A DNA stretch of 64,000 nucleotides from NCBI GenBank assembly GCA_950295325.1, contig OX485807.1, forward strand, positions 35,620,440 through 35,684,439. Direction: 5' to 3'. Source of the DNA: Polytrichum commune. Taxonomy: Eukaryota > Streptophyta > Polytrichopsida > Polytrichales > Polytrichaceae. Made by a program: the position numbers and the translations under genes. The notes under the pieces were generated by a model, which saw only the letters and a list, made by a program, of their open reading frames with translations, ran no database searches and was not told where the DNA came from. Numbering within the stretch: position 1 is the stretch's first letter; each line of letters begins with the position of its first letter. Shown in pieces: positions 11,613-23,257 of this stretch.

Positions 11613-12560
11613 AAGCCCATCGAATGTACAGCACAACATATAATACCTATCTCCACCAAGAAACACTGTCAGCAACATTACCCTTGTGGGCTGAAATGAC
11701 TCAATTCTAAGAACTCATGAGCATTGACAAGGCGACATGAACATCATAGTGTCAGGCACCCTGCAATGAACTGCGGGATAAATGAACGGCCTCAAGAACG
11801 CCCCAGAAGTTTAAATTTATGAAACAAGAGTCCCAGGGGGGGGGACCAAAAAACATGATGAACGATAGAAGTGATTTGTATAAAAAGCGGTTTCCAAGAA
11901 TGGAAATCCGTTGTCAAGAATAATCAAAGAAGTACAGGACACCATCTTCTTTTAACTTTGATGAAGTCCAGCTTTTTTCCTGCATTATTCTACCCTAGTT
12001 GCCAAGTTTTTTGTGGAAACTAAGAAGCAGTTGCGTGAGCTTTGAAAAATGAAGCTTTGATCTAGCTGTGCTACTACTCTCTTCCCACAAATAGTAACAT
12101 CGAACTCGGCAAATCCAACTATGTACAAGGTCAATGTGCGCCAGAAAGTTGCTTGCTTCTGAGGAAGAAGCTCAGCCATCTCCGTTTCACTTGAGTAATA
12201 AGGACATTCGAACTCCCTACAACTTGCAGCACCCTGATAAACATCACACGGTATTTATTAGTTGTAGACGAAGGCAAACTCAAGATTCTAAATCGAGTCA
12301 ATTAAATTTGCAATTAGAGGTCATGTACAGCCGATGATATACTCATGTAAGGAATCGCCATTACAACAAATAGATTGGCTTCTTTACCGTAAGCTTAGTG
12401 TGCCGTACTCCTTGTTCTTTGTGGCCTTAGACCTCGTGCCGCCTTTGCTATGTCGATCTGTTTATCCTGTAACAAATTCGGTGACTTTAGGAGGCAAGTG
12501 GAGGCAGATAAATTCATTTCAATGTTCAGGAAATGCCAGAAACTAAAACTAACAACACAT
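11613..12560. other. Intergenic region, convergent gene ends
   Basis: No gene seen. Short imperfect repeats of TTGTAAAACTAT type occur just before it (11465-11545), and a run of nine G lies at 11837-11845. The stretch separates the tentative plus-strand gene from the 3' end of the minus-strand nuclear-protein gene. Confidence 0.5.
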
Positions 12561-12564
12561 CTGA

Positions 12565-15500
12565 TCAGCAAGGTGTTAAATTCACCCAGAAATCTAATCT
12601 CACTACCTTTCTGAATTGGGCACGTTGGGTTCTTGAGCTGGTGTCATTTTGGCCGACGTTCTCTTTCGTCTCATTGCTCGTGGGATGCAACACATTCATC
12701 GACCGATCTTTCAGAGCTTCCTTCTTTTTGGCCTGCTGGACAAAAAAATATAACCAGACATCATCAGGTACCAGATCATCACAGCTCACACTGCACAGCC
12801 AAAAAGAGTGATAAATCCTGCACATTCACACAACTACTGACCCTCTCAAGAACAAGAGGCCGTGTTATAAATCCTACACATTCATGGGTACTCCAACAAA
12901 GGAGACTGTTGCAAAAGCATCATCTCGCCAAAAAGGTGCAAATGCGCTACCTTTTTCTTGTCCTTGCCGTGATCAGAGATTTGTTTTGAGTTTGTCGTCT
13001 CCTCCAAACCTTTGTGAATTTGGTTCTCCTTGTCAACACCAGGCAATGCATCTGTCGTTGTTGAGATTCGTGCTTTCTTGGCGCTGGGTATCTCGCCCTC
13101 AGCCACCACCACAACATCCTCACAAACATCCAAATTCTTCTTCGGAGACGATGTTGCCTTCGGTGAAATTCTCGCCTTCTTCGCACTCGGTAAGTCTCTC
13201 TCAGCCCTTGGCTCGTCGTGTACTGGAATTGTTGCTGCAAACTCAATAGGTTGTTGTTCGTCAACCTTCGAGACTACAGGGGAGATCCCCTCAACGACAG
13301 TTGAAAACTTGGGTTCCCAATACCCTTCTGCCATTTTCTTCTCAGCATCCGCCCTCCACATCGACAATTTCCCTAAGATTTGATTAGCCTTGGCGAGAGT
13401 GGACTCGATGTTGCTCTGAATTTTTTCCAGGGGCGCTATGAGACGGTTGTTGTTGCTGATGCCCCCCCCGGATGATGATTTCGTAACAACAAGAGGATGA
13501 TTCATCTTTGTTTCTGCCAGATGGTGATGACCCCCGGACTCCTTTCTGGAGTCTTCCTCGTCCAAATTTTGTGCATCGCTCGGACCAGAGCTCGTAGGAA
13601 CCTCCTCCTTACCACATTCCAATTCACCAAAGCCTCGATGATTCGGAGTGAACCTCCCGTCGAGATCAGCTTCCTCATCGACGTGGTAATTATTGCTGCA
13701 GCCAATAATCTCCTCATCGTTGCAAGGAGGGAGCACAACGGCGAGCTTCTTCTTCGTGTGAATTAAGTCGACGCATTCGTGGACTTCCAGTACCTGTACC
13801 TCATCATCAACTTCTTCTTGAACAACATCCAGTTTGCCATGGGACGACGTTCCGACAGGCGAATCCTTGGAACAAACCTCTAACTCCGTAGAGTTGACAT
13901 GAGCATCTTCATATGAAAGATCAAGAGCGCTTGGGGGACTACCCATGCACGCCACATCTTCATCCTCATCAGATTCTGAACCTCCCATCATCATCTGTGG
14001 GCTACGCGACCCATCAGTCTTAGCTTCCAAAGCTTCAGAAGCTTGTCTTACATCTTCAGGCTCATCTTCACCTTTGTGAATCTGCGAACCAAGAAGCTCT
14101 TTGTGCAAGGCCAAGTTCCTATACTCGAACACTGTTTCAGTTTCTTCGTCTCCCTTGGTGTCAACAACAACTCCTTCTTCATCCTCAACTTCCTCGGGAG
14201 TGGAGTGGGATCGAATTCCACCCAACAGCTCCATGTGCAGGGCGGAATCCTTGAACTCGATCCCTGTGTTGGAGATCTCTTGGTCATTTTCTTCTTCTTG
14301 TGGTACTTGCTTAGGGGGATCCCGACTTCCAATGACCTTGTAATCAACCAGATTGTTAGCAAATGTCACTCTCCTTCCGACTGCCTTCAGGACAGGTAGC
14401 ACTGCTGCCTTTGAGGTTATTGGTTCCTTGTCCTCGTGACCTTCCTCTTGATCCTCTTCTTCCTGATCTTTCTGCTGGCTCCGAAGCCTGGACTTGGTCT
14501 TCCTGGCTGACTTGCCGCTGGTGGTGTCAAGGTTAATGATGGTCACCGGTGGCTGACCCGTAGCCTTTGTGGGAGTGCTAAGCAAAGCGGAGAATGGAAC
14601 AGGTGGAAGAGTGTCCCTGCCCCTTGTGGACGCAACTGCGAATGCCGCCCCTGCTCGCTTCTTCGGCGTCAGACCTCGGGTTTTGGGACTACTGCCTGCG
14701 GCGACAAAAGGAAACGACACTTATGAATATGAACCGAGTGTGAATGGGAAATGATACCATGGGTCAGAGCAAAAGGAAATGTTCTGGGTAAGAAATGCAC
14801 AATAGCACCAACCCACCCAGAAATCAAAGATGATTCCATATCTTCCTGAATCTTATCTTAGTCTATTAGACTGTCCGGAATTTCCCAATGTACTTTGAAT
14901 TATGGCAGGGAGTAAATGCTTAGATAAATGTGCTGGGAGAAGAATGCAGATTGGCACGAAGCCACCCAAAATTAATCCTTATTTTTTTATATCAGTCTGG
15001 AATTTCTGAATGTACCTCGAGTCTCGGCAGGGAGCAAGAGGTTACAGGAAAATGCGTTGGGAGAAGAATGCAGAATAGCACGAATTTACGCCAGAACTCG
15101 TAGTTCATTCCATAATTTTCATTATCTGTCTTCTATAAGTTTCTGAATATACCTCGAGTTTCGGCATGGACATTGTTGGACTTTTCCTCAGGAACAGTCG
15201 GAAGACTTCTCTTCAGCCCCCGCTTGATGGGAGTTATGTTGGGCAGACCGAAGCTGGAATCCTTCTGTCTGTCTGAAAACACATTCTGCTTCTCACCACG
15301 CGGCTTTGCAGGAGAGGCCTTTGCTTTGCCAGATGCAATTAGAGCTGCCAAGGATGTCTCGGGTAATTCTGTCCTCTTCTCCAGCTTCAGCTTCATGATC
15401 GTCGTCTTCGCAATCCCCAATGAATTCAGGCCCACTGCTCCTTTGGATGAGTTCCCACCTTCAAACTGCACATGATATGAAACGGGAACCCTCAACAGAC

Positions 15501-16489
15501 AAATCTTCATAGCACTCCACGTAACAACTAATTACTGCAGGAAATTCCATCACTACATTGTGAAGAAACTGTGTGGCTGATGCATTAACCTTATGGAAAC
15601 TAGGGATTCTTTATCAAAGCTTAGAACACCCTTTCGTTTTCATGTCATTGACTTCCACACCGCGAAGCAGATCGCTTTGTGGTATCCACCTTCAAACTCC
15701 ACAAGAAAAGAGAACCCTTAAGCAGACAGAAACCTTTAGAGCACTCACTGACGTAACTACTCAGTGCTGCCGAAAATCCCGTCACTACATTGTGAAGAAA
15801 TCTGCCTGGCCGTTGGATCAATCTTCAGAATAACCATATATTCCTTATCAAAAAAAGGCTTAGGAGACCCCCTTGTTTTCAGGTCATAAAATGCCATTGA
15901 CTTTCACACCGAGTTTTGTGAACCTCATTTTTGTAAAACTGGCTACGATAATCTCTCCATTTAAATTCCGTTTCTTTGTCAAGCATCCTCAATGTTCGTC
16001 AAGTCTTGTCACGGTCGATCTGGTGTATACACTTCAATTAATCACAGTGCATAAATGGTACACATGCTGGACATCCCTCTCTTTATTTCCCAGTTTTATT
16101 CTCTCAAGTATGGAAAACAAGACCCACCACTAATTTTATTGTGACAGGATTTTTTGCGCACAGTGTAGCTCTTTGAAGTGCCATCAATAGACAGACCTGT
16201 ATGAGATGCCATGCATCCACACTAACGGAGGAGAAACCCAAAATTCCTGTCGTCTGCAGTACGAAATGGCAACAATAGGAGAAATGCGAAGGATTTAAAA
16301 GCGAAAAATGCGTAGGGGCTGTGAACAGACAGAAGTACTCACAGGAACATGGGCCGAGAGAGCATCAGCCATGGCATTGTTGGTCTTGTTCGCAGCGATT
16401 CGATATTGTTTGCACAGCGCTTGAAGCTCCCTCCGTGGCAAGCTGTATAAAAATGCTGCCTCGGGCTTCGGTCGCCTGAATGTCGACAT
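12565..16489 (-). CDS. Nuclear protein with SAP-like N-terminus and KEN box (4 exons, 790 aa)
   Basis: Exons on the minus strand are 16343-16489, 15153-15465, 12951-14695 and 12565-12732. They are GT-AG with matching phases (0, 1, 0) and total 2373 nt with stop. Residues 15-45 hold a conserved helical motif, LPRRELQALCKQYRIAANKT followed by NNAMADAL, which I recall at the N-terminus of plant-specific, mostly uncharacterised acidic proteins. It resembles SAP-like DNA-binding helices, as in the animal spindle protein NUSAP1. Visible motifs are a basic exon 2, RVTF at about 262-265 (PP1-docking type), and a duplicated ALHxELLG unit at about 305-312 and 349-356. Long Glu/Asp-rich stretches follow, then a duplicated PSAKKARIS nuclear-localisation-like motif and a KEN box at 709-711 (DKENQ), an APC/C degron type. 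A cell-cycle-regulated chromatin or spindle protein is my inference. A CT-rich tract ((GA)n at about 17001-17022 on the plus strand) lies upstream, as is common in plant 5' UTRs. The final exon lacks recognisable features and is the least certain. Confidence 0.8.
14760..15150. repeat. Tandem triplication reaching the exon-2 splice donor
   Basis: Intron 2 of the nuclear-protein gene holds about three diverged copies of a ~130-bp unit. Anchor points are TCTGAATATACCTCGAGTTT (15142), TCTGAATGTACCTCGAGTCT (about 15007) and a weaker copy CCAATGTACTTTGAATTATG (about 14884). Each is followed by a GGCA(T/G)GGA block, and downstream lies AGAAGAATGCAGA(T/A)T(T/A)GCACGAA. The first copy contains the real exon-2 donor. 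Confidence 0.75.
15440..15910. repeat. Tandem duplication around the exon-2 acceptor
   Basis: Two diverged copies spaced about 230 bp apart share CCACCTTCAAACT(G/C)CACA, then AGCACTC(C/A)(A/C), then CACTACATTGTGAAGAAA and CTTATCAAA. The first copy spans the 5' end of exon 2 and its acceptor; the second lies wholly in intron 1. Confidence 0.75.
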
Positions 16490-19160
16490 TTCCACTCCAA
16501 GAAAATCCTCTCAACAAAAAGCACTACTAACCCTAAACCCAAAACACACCTCCAAGCCTTGGAATCCCCACACCAAACCACTTCGATGCACCTCGAAGCT
16601 CCCAACTTAAAAAAATTCGCCGCTACACCATAAAAGAAAAGAAATTCACAAACCTAGTGACGCCCAACGCACATTGCTGCAGAAAGATTGACGCTAACTA
16701 CTACCAATGCTGCTGCTGCTACTACTACTACTACTACTTCCTCTATGGTTTTGAGGAGCAGCAAAATTTTGATGACCTCAACGGCCACGTGTAGTACTGG
16801 GACATGTTGGAAGGAGGAAAGAATGGGAGCTGGAAACTGGAAAATGATGACGGTAGGTATTCAGAGGACGGAGAATTTTTGCGAGACAAGATGTAAGTAG
16901 GGCAACTACGGAATGAGAAAGAAGTCGAGAATTGCATCGTTGTCTATGATTTGGTGCGTTTGTTTGAGCGGTGGAGAGAGAAGAAGAGAATAACAGAGGG
17001 CGAGAGAGAGAGAGAGAGAGAGCTAGAGAGCGCACCCGCTCTCAAGAGAATTTGAACGTGGACAGAGTGTAGGATGGATGGAGTAGCCGTTGCGGGAGGT
17101 GAGGGATGATATTCATCCACACGCTTCTGCTTCAGGTACTACCCGTTTGTTGCGTGAGCTGGAAACTTTGGGGACCACTGCCCGTGCTTCCCCCGGTCAA
17201 AAGAAAAGAAACTATGCTTTTCACACCTAAGGTAGGGGTGTCCTAATTCGGTTACTTATCTTTATCGAATACCTACATTTGAATTGGTATATGATTAGGC
17301 GTGGCTCCACGAAAGGATGCCAAAAAGACATGCGTTTAAAATAGATTGAATTTTGTGCTGAAAATTTTGATAACCATTTTAGGTTCAATAATCAACATAT
17401 TTGGGAGGACTTATATAACCGTTCAATGATCACAAGAATCTTCACTCTAATAACAAATAAGATATTCATATGAGCTCCTAAAATTATGAGGAAAGTGGCT
17501 CCAGCCTCAACTTAATTTTGCTAACCATCTCAAACTAATTGTGTGTTTTGTATCCTAGGAGAAGTGGGCTGGTAAACAAACAATTTAAGACCCATCTACC
17601 TTATTTATGTGACCCACTATAATTTTGACGTACTACAATAACTTTTGGTCAATGCAACTCTTCTCAGTCCATGCCATATGTAATCCCATAGTATCATCTG
17701 TTCAAACTACGAATATGGAATTAATGTTTTCTTAAAACCAAAACATGAATTAATGTGAGTTGAAAAATCTAACATCAATATTTTAATACCACAAATACAA
17801 GCATGTTGTAAACATTTGTTTTTTTTATATATTAGTTGCTAATCATTCACATATTCATGTTCTTATTAATTAAGAAGCCACTTCAAATTTGAATCCACTT
17901 CAAACATAGTGGGTCATGATAGTTTCTATCCACACTAACTTTTAGTCCACAATAATTGGTGTGGAAGTTGTAGATGATACAAAGGGTGGGTTTACACTAG
18001 GGTTCAAGGCCAAAGAAACTTCCAAATCGAGTGGTCTTATTGGTTGCAAGAAATATGTTTGGATCCAAGGGCATCAAACCAATAGAATTATCTGCACAAT
18101 CCCTCAAAGATTAAGAAAACAAAAAAGTTTGGTTCCTTTTTGAGAGACAAGTTTTCCATTAAAAAGATAGATAGAAACTCCAACCCCTTTCAAGCAAGGG
18201 GCCGGCGTGAATAAAGTGTCCGTTCGTAATGCCAATGACCCGATGCCCGCTGGACAAGGGGACATTGGGACAAATACTACTCTCCCCTTTCAACTTTCCA
18301 TTAAAAAGTTGTTAGTTCGTCTTGATGTGGAGTTTGATAATATGTTTTGAGTGATTTTTCCGAGTGATGTTGTCATGTGTGCTATCACCATATGTTTGGA
18401 CAGTGCAATTTTTATGGGATTGAAATTTAAAACAATTAGTCTCGAATCATGAATGATTGAATTTGAATGTGAAAAAGTGCGATACTAGATATTTTACTTC
18501 CTATTATAGCCATCTGTTGACATAAGTGAAGGACCTGGAAATGCAAACCGTGATGCAAACGAAGTGGTAGGGGCTATGGATTTTACCTCTCTAAGAAAAC
18601 CATTACGCACAAGTCCAAGGGGAGCCAAGCATATAATCATTCATTTCAACATAAATGATTGCATGGTCATTCTTATGTAATGGTCATCTTATTCAAATTA
18701 TTTGATCACATTGATTTTTTCCAAGATATCCACTAAAATTTGCAAGGTATAATATTCAAAATATTTTATACTAATAGATCGTTGTAAATAACATAATTTT
18801 TTTTATAAATCATACAATGAAAAATCAATAAAAATCAATACTCAATGTTTATCAATAGGCATTGAATAATCTTCATTGTTAATATAGGCTTAGCTATTAG
18901 ACAATAATGTTATTGGTAGCGACCAGGAGCAATTATGAGTGTGTTTATTATTGATTTTTATTATCATTTAGTTTATAAACCAAGTATGTTCATAAGTTGG
19001 TTGGTTATTAAGTTATATCATGGGTTGAAAACATCCTCATTAATACAATGTCACTCCATTTGTGACATGCTTTTCATTGGTGGATCCATCATCACTTTGA
19101 ATTAAAACTACCCCCAAGCCTAAGACACTTTCATTAATGTGCAAATGGAGGTCCTAGTAA
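16490..19160. other. Upstream region and AT-rich intergenic DNA
   Basis: The first 600 bp upstream of the nuclear-protein gene hold a (CTA)n tract at about 16712-16738 and (GA)n at 17001-17022; they are probably promoter and 5' UTR. From 17.2 to 19.1 kb the sequence is AT-rich with no open frame that I recognise and no clear terminal repeats. Confidence 0.45.
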
Positions 19161-19479
19161 CATCTTGATGTCAAAGAACTCGAAAACTACCCAACATGTC
19201 CTTCAAAGTCTCAAAGGCTTGACTTTGCTCATACTCCTAGACCCATTCATGGTCTTTAGAGGTAAGCTTAGTAAGAGGATTGACAATGAGGCTGAAGTTC
19301 TTTACAAAATGGCGATAAAAATTTCCCAAACCCAAATGCATGAAGCCAAGGTACATTAACGGGTACCAAAATTTTCCACAAAGTATCTACTTTCACTTCT
19401 TGAACTCTTAATCTCTAGAGACAATCATATGTCCCAAATATGGTAGATGGTCATAGAAGAATTTATATTTTCCATGGTG

Positions 19480-20110
19480 GAGGCGTAACCCCAACTTTTG
19501 CAACTACTCAAAATGGCTTGCAAGTGTTTCACGTGCTCCTCTAGCGTGTCACTAAAGATAATAGCATTATTGATGTAGCAACATGTAAGGCCAATCCTCC
19601 CAACACTTAGTCCATCACATGTTGAAATTTAATAAGTGCATGCTTCATACTAAAAGCAATGAATTTCCCATGATAGAGTTGATCCTTCCAATCATAATCA
19701 ACTCTCCAAAATGCCGTCTTGACTCGATCTTGGAGCCAAATAGGCAGTTGGTGATAACTTGATATTAGATCCAATGTATTGAATATTTGAGCCAGCCCTA
19801 CCGCATCAAACAACCTTTTTGGGTTGGCATCTAATAATGATCCAACTTAGTCTTCTTATTTACTGGGTGGTAATTATTGCACTTATTTTTTCAATCAAGT
19901 TTCCAAAAATGTCTTTTTTTTTAAGGCATTACAATAGCATATGCATATTCCCCATTGGAGAGTTCAATTAGACCTGCTTTCAACAATTGTAGGCAACAAG
20001 TTTGAACCTTGATCCTTTCATAAATACTCAATTTGTAAAGACGCCTAAAAATGGGATAGTCATCCTCGACATGAATGTGAATTGGTTTGCCTTTATAACC
20101 TCCAAGGTCC
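19480..20110 (-). pseudogene. Gypsy reverse-transcriptase fragments (inactive)
   Basis: The minus strand carries RT landmarks in pieces: a PIFRRLYKLSIYERIKVQ-like start (about 20060-19990), FNTLDLISSYHQLPI (about 19780) and YINNAIIFSDTLEEHVKHLQ (about 19570). The catalytic YxDD box, normally Tyr-x-Asp-Asp, reads Y-I-N-N here, so the enzyme would be dead even without the frameshifts. Further downstream only scattered similarity is left. Confidence 0.75.
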
Positions 20111-20754
20111 TTAAGGCTAAAGGCGAAACATTCCCTATACGAGCGAACAAATGCATGTACCCTTTGTGCTTTATCATCCATTGGATTATGGCCCAAACTC
20201 CAAGACGAATCATCGAATTCAGTAGTGTCATTGTCCGTCTTAGGCTCACCATTGGGTGCCAACCAGTGTTTTTTTTTCAAAAGAAATGGGTCTCTACATT
20301 GGCTCTTGGCCCATCCATTGGCTAGCTTCTTTGGCAATTTGAGTTGGCTTGAAGGAGCCCTAGCTGGCCACGTGGGATGACTTAACATATGGCGAATGCG
20401 ACTAGATGTCATAGAAGGTTTGAGTATGTGGCGATATATAATTTTTTTGGGGCGAGTGTATGTGGCTATGTTTTGCCAACATAGAGTTGAAATATGGCCC
20501 CCACTTCCTACGTTGTTGATGTAAATGTGGCTAATACAACCCAAAGTACATCAAAATTTGGCTACATCTAAGATTCAATGTACAAAAAATATTTGTTCCA
20601 CGGCCCATGGGAAGAATGCTCAAAAATATGGCTACAGCCTATACATGTGAGGTATTCCTCCTCAAATACTAGGAGAGGGCCACAAGAACATGTCCCATAA
20701 CCCTTGTCCAAACCCCAATGAGCAGAAATAAAGGAAAAAAAAGACGGAGAAGGG

Positions 20755-20800
20755 GAAAGAGAAGGGGCTTGGCTTGGCTTGGCTTGGCTTGGAAACAAGC
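20755..20800. repeat. GCTTG short tandem repeat
   Basis: Four to five successive GGCTT/GCTTG units occur at about 20766-20792. The surrounding 20.5-21.0 kb is GC-richer than its neighbours, and I see no gene in it. Confidence 0.8.
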
Positions 20801-21676
20801 CAAACTTAAACAAAAAGTGGCCACCTGCAGAAACCTAGGCGCCCGATGTGGAGGGAGTCTAAACTTGCCGGGGCTTGCCTCGTAGGATGGTGGGGACTTT
20901 TTGTTGGCAGGAGAGGAGCAGAGCGGCGATGGAGAAGCACACAACGGGCTTGGGGTGGCGATACGGGCGGCCGTGATTGAGCCGGGGGGTGGCCTCTAAC
21001 ACCGTGGTAACGGGGCCGGGTTGGCTACAATGCATGCCGCCTGACCCGGTTTGAGGCTAACCCAACGGGCATTTTCAAAATAAACCATGTGTAAACATAG
21101 CATGGCCCTAAGTAGTGTAGCAAAAAACATCTGTATAGCCAGATATAAAAACGCTGGTGCCAACACGACATTTGACCATCAATTGGAGGGTGGTGGGGCA
21201 TTTTGAATACCCCTAACATCCTTGCTAGATTTACCTTTGTCTTGAAAGGTAGCTCCGCATGCATTCTTTGTGAAGGGGGTGTGCTCTCATTAAAAACACG
21301 GTCGAAAATTGCTTGAATATCCTTTGTCCTTAGGGTTTGAGACAAAGCTACAAAATCTTTTGAGCTCAAAGCTCCTTAGTAGCTTCCCACTTGAGGCGAC
21401 AAATTTGCTTAACTTTCACATGCTTAGGGACAAGGATGTTTGTTTGAAAGTTTGCCGCCTATCCAGAGCTCTTTGTCCTGTGAGATGCACTACGGTCATG
21501 TTGCGATCGTGATCATAGTTGAGGTTGAAAATGTAACAAACAAAGATTCAATTTTGCCATTGCATGTGGACCACCCTAGGTGTATTCAAGCCTCCTTGAT
21601 CAAGTTTTCCAATCCAAAAGGAAGGGGATATAGTGCTTGTTGGCAATCAAGGTGTCATAGTTGGTGGCCCTTCACT

Positions 21677-22237
21677 CACGGGTAGGTCACTTAGTGCATT
21701 TTAAAAACGACGTGTGGCATAATATAGAGAGGATTAAAATCATTTGAAATAAAAATTATAAAGGAATTCCAAATAATGAAGGGGCCATTAAATGTAGACA
21801 ATCCCATTATAAGTAAGTTAGATGGACATAAAATGTGGGCCATTACTTTTTTGTAAAATTAATATAGGGGCTGAAGATAAGGATCCTAGAAGGTATATTT
21901 AGTATGTTTGCTATGGTCTCCTATGTGTTTACTTCATAACTTTGTTTGCAATGATATTATTGTTTGCACCCTTCTTTGTTTCCATGGTTTCCCTTAACAC
22001 TCGTCAATGCGTTAGGAAGTAGATTAGCTTTTATTACTTAAAAAGAATATAGAGTACAAAAAATTGCAGTGACTTGGACAATATAAGTAATGGAAGGGTG
22101 CAAACAAATGGGCCATTTTTGAAATTTAAGTAATTATAGGGAGGCTTTAATTCAGCCCTTGAAGGTAAATAGCCCCAAAACAAAAAACCCCCAGCCGCAC
22201 GTGGTGCACAAAAATGCCTTAGAGTGACCTACCCGTG
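21677..22237. mobile_element. 561-bp TIR element with 8-bp target duplication
   Basis: The ends are inverted copies of CACGGGTAGGTCACT (left from 21677, right to 22237); similarity continues imperfectly for about 40 bp. The element is flanked by identical 8-bp CCTTCACT at 21669-21676 and 22238-22245. It has no coding capacity, so it is non-autonomous. An 8-bp duplication suggests hAT, but the terminal sequence is not a classical hAT end; a MULE-like origin is the alternative. Confidence 0.85.
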
Positions 22238-22241
22238 CCTT

Positions 22242-22525
22242 CACTAATAGAAAACTATGTCAAAAAGAACCGCAGCTGAAATTGGTTGCAGTTCTTTTGA
22301 CCAGCCTGCTCTCCAGTCGCTAAACGACTGCAATTTTATTTTTGCTTTAGCAACTCAAATTTTAAGAATTTAAGGGCGTGTAATATACCGTTGGAAAGGT
22401 CAAAAAAATTCCTTTCCAAAGGTATAGTACACGCTGCAATTATTATTAAATATCAGTCACAAAACATAAAAGAAAAATTTGTAGTCATTTAGCGACTATA
22501 GATCAAGCATAGTTTTCTACTAGTG
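22242..22525. mobile_element. CACTA-ended MITE (284 bp)
   Basis: The termini are CACTAATAGAAAACTATG and the inverted copy of CACTAGTAGAAAACTATG. There is an internal inverted pair around TCCTTTCCAA/TTGGAAAGG, and GCGACT(A/G)-type motifs near both ends. It has no coding capacity. The left end overlaps the target duplication of the 561-bp element, so that element inserted at the edge of this MITE. Confidence 0.75.
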
Positions 22526-22609
22526 TTTGTAACTATATACTTCAATGAGAATTAAGCATAGGTGGGCCATTGCCTATGCAAAAAATCAAACGCAATGCAT
22601 CCTTAGTCT

Positions 22610-22770
22610 ACCCTATGTCAAGTTCCCTTGCCACTAACCAAAGTAAGAATGGAATATGGACAAGGCTCAAAGTCAACATCTCGTAAGCTTAGCTGCTTAG
22701 CAAGGTTCTTGCCAATCATCACCAGTTGGGCCCCACTATCAAGTAGAACTTGCAACGATTTAATAGTTGT
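22610..22770 (-). pseudogene. Gypsy retropepsin fragment
   Basis: A minus-strand segment contains LLDSGAQLVMIGKNLAKQLS followed by about 25 residues of hydrophobic/charged sequence, matching the DSGA active-site region and flap side of Ty3-type aspartic proteases. The Asp-Ser-Gly-Ala core is intact, but the reading frame is short and bounded by stops. Confidence 0.7.
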
Positions 22771-22922
22771 CAGTAAACCTGAAAATGACATTGTTGTTAG
22801 CTAATTGCACAACTCCAGGGACAAGGCGCGCTCGCTCTTGGGAGAATTTAGCCGGAACTTGAGACATGTATGCGGCTCCAAAATGGGCCTCCCACGTAGG
22901 AGATGAGATGGAGGAATCATCT

Positions 22923-23151
22923 TGTTGGAAGTTACTGTTACACTCATCGGTCTCCATCATTACTTTCCTCTCCTTCCCTCCTTATCCCGATAAGATCTCA
23001 TCCATGATGTCAGCAAGTTGCTGAGTCATCTAGACCTCTCAATGCATCACTAAAGATCGGTGTTAGGTTAAGACTGAAGGTATAAGTATCGTAGAAGGAA
23101 GCATGTTCACTCTCTCTTGTTGAAATAAATATGTAATCTTTAGAAACAACA
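22923..23151 (+). repeat. Copia 5' LTR (229 bp)
   Basis: Direct repeat of 24986-25212. It starts TGTTGGAAG and ends AAACAACA, followed at once by the primer-binding site. A TATAAGTAT motif at about 23082-23090 is the likely TATA box of the sense promoter. Confidence 0.93.
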
Positions 23152-23163
23152 TGGTATCAGAGC
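23152..23163 (+). other. Copia primer-binding site
   Basis: TGGTATCAGAGC directly abuts the 5' LTR. This is the plant Ty1-copia site complementary to the 3' end of initiator methionine tRNA. Confidence 0.92.
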
Positions 23164-23257
23164 GAGCTCCTGTAGCTAGTGGAGATACATGTAGTGTATT
23201 GTAGGAGTACATAGAATAGAAAATGTGAACTGACAAGAAGGTCAGCTGATAGCCACC

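Noticed and set aside
13030-14399. Several plus-strand open frames of 80-120 codons over the acidic exon
   Set aside because: They are shadows of the long minus-strand exon, whose Glu/Asp/Ser-rich codons leave few stops on the other strand.
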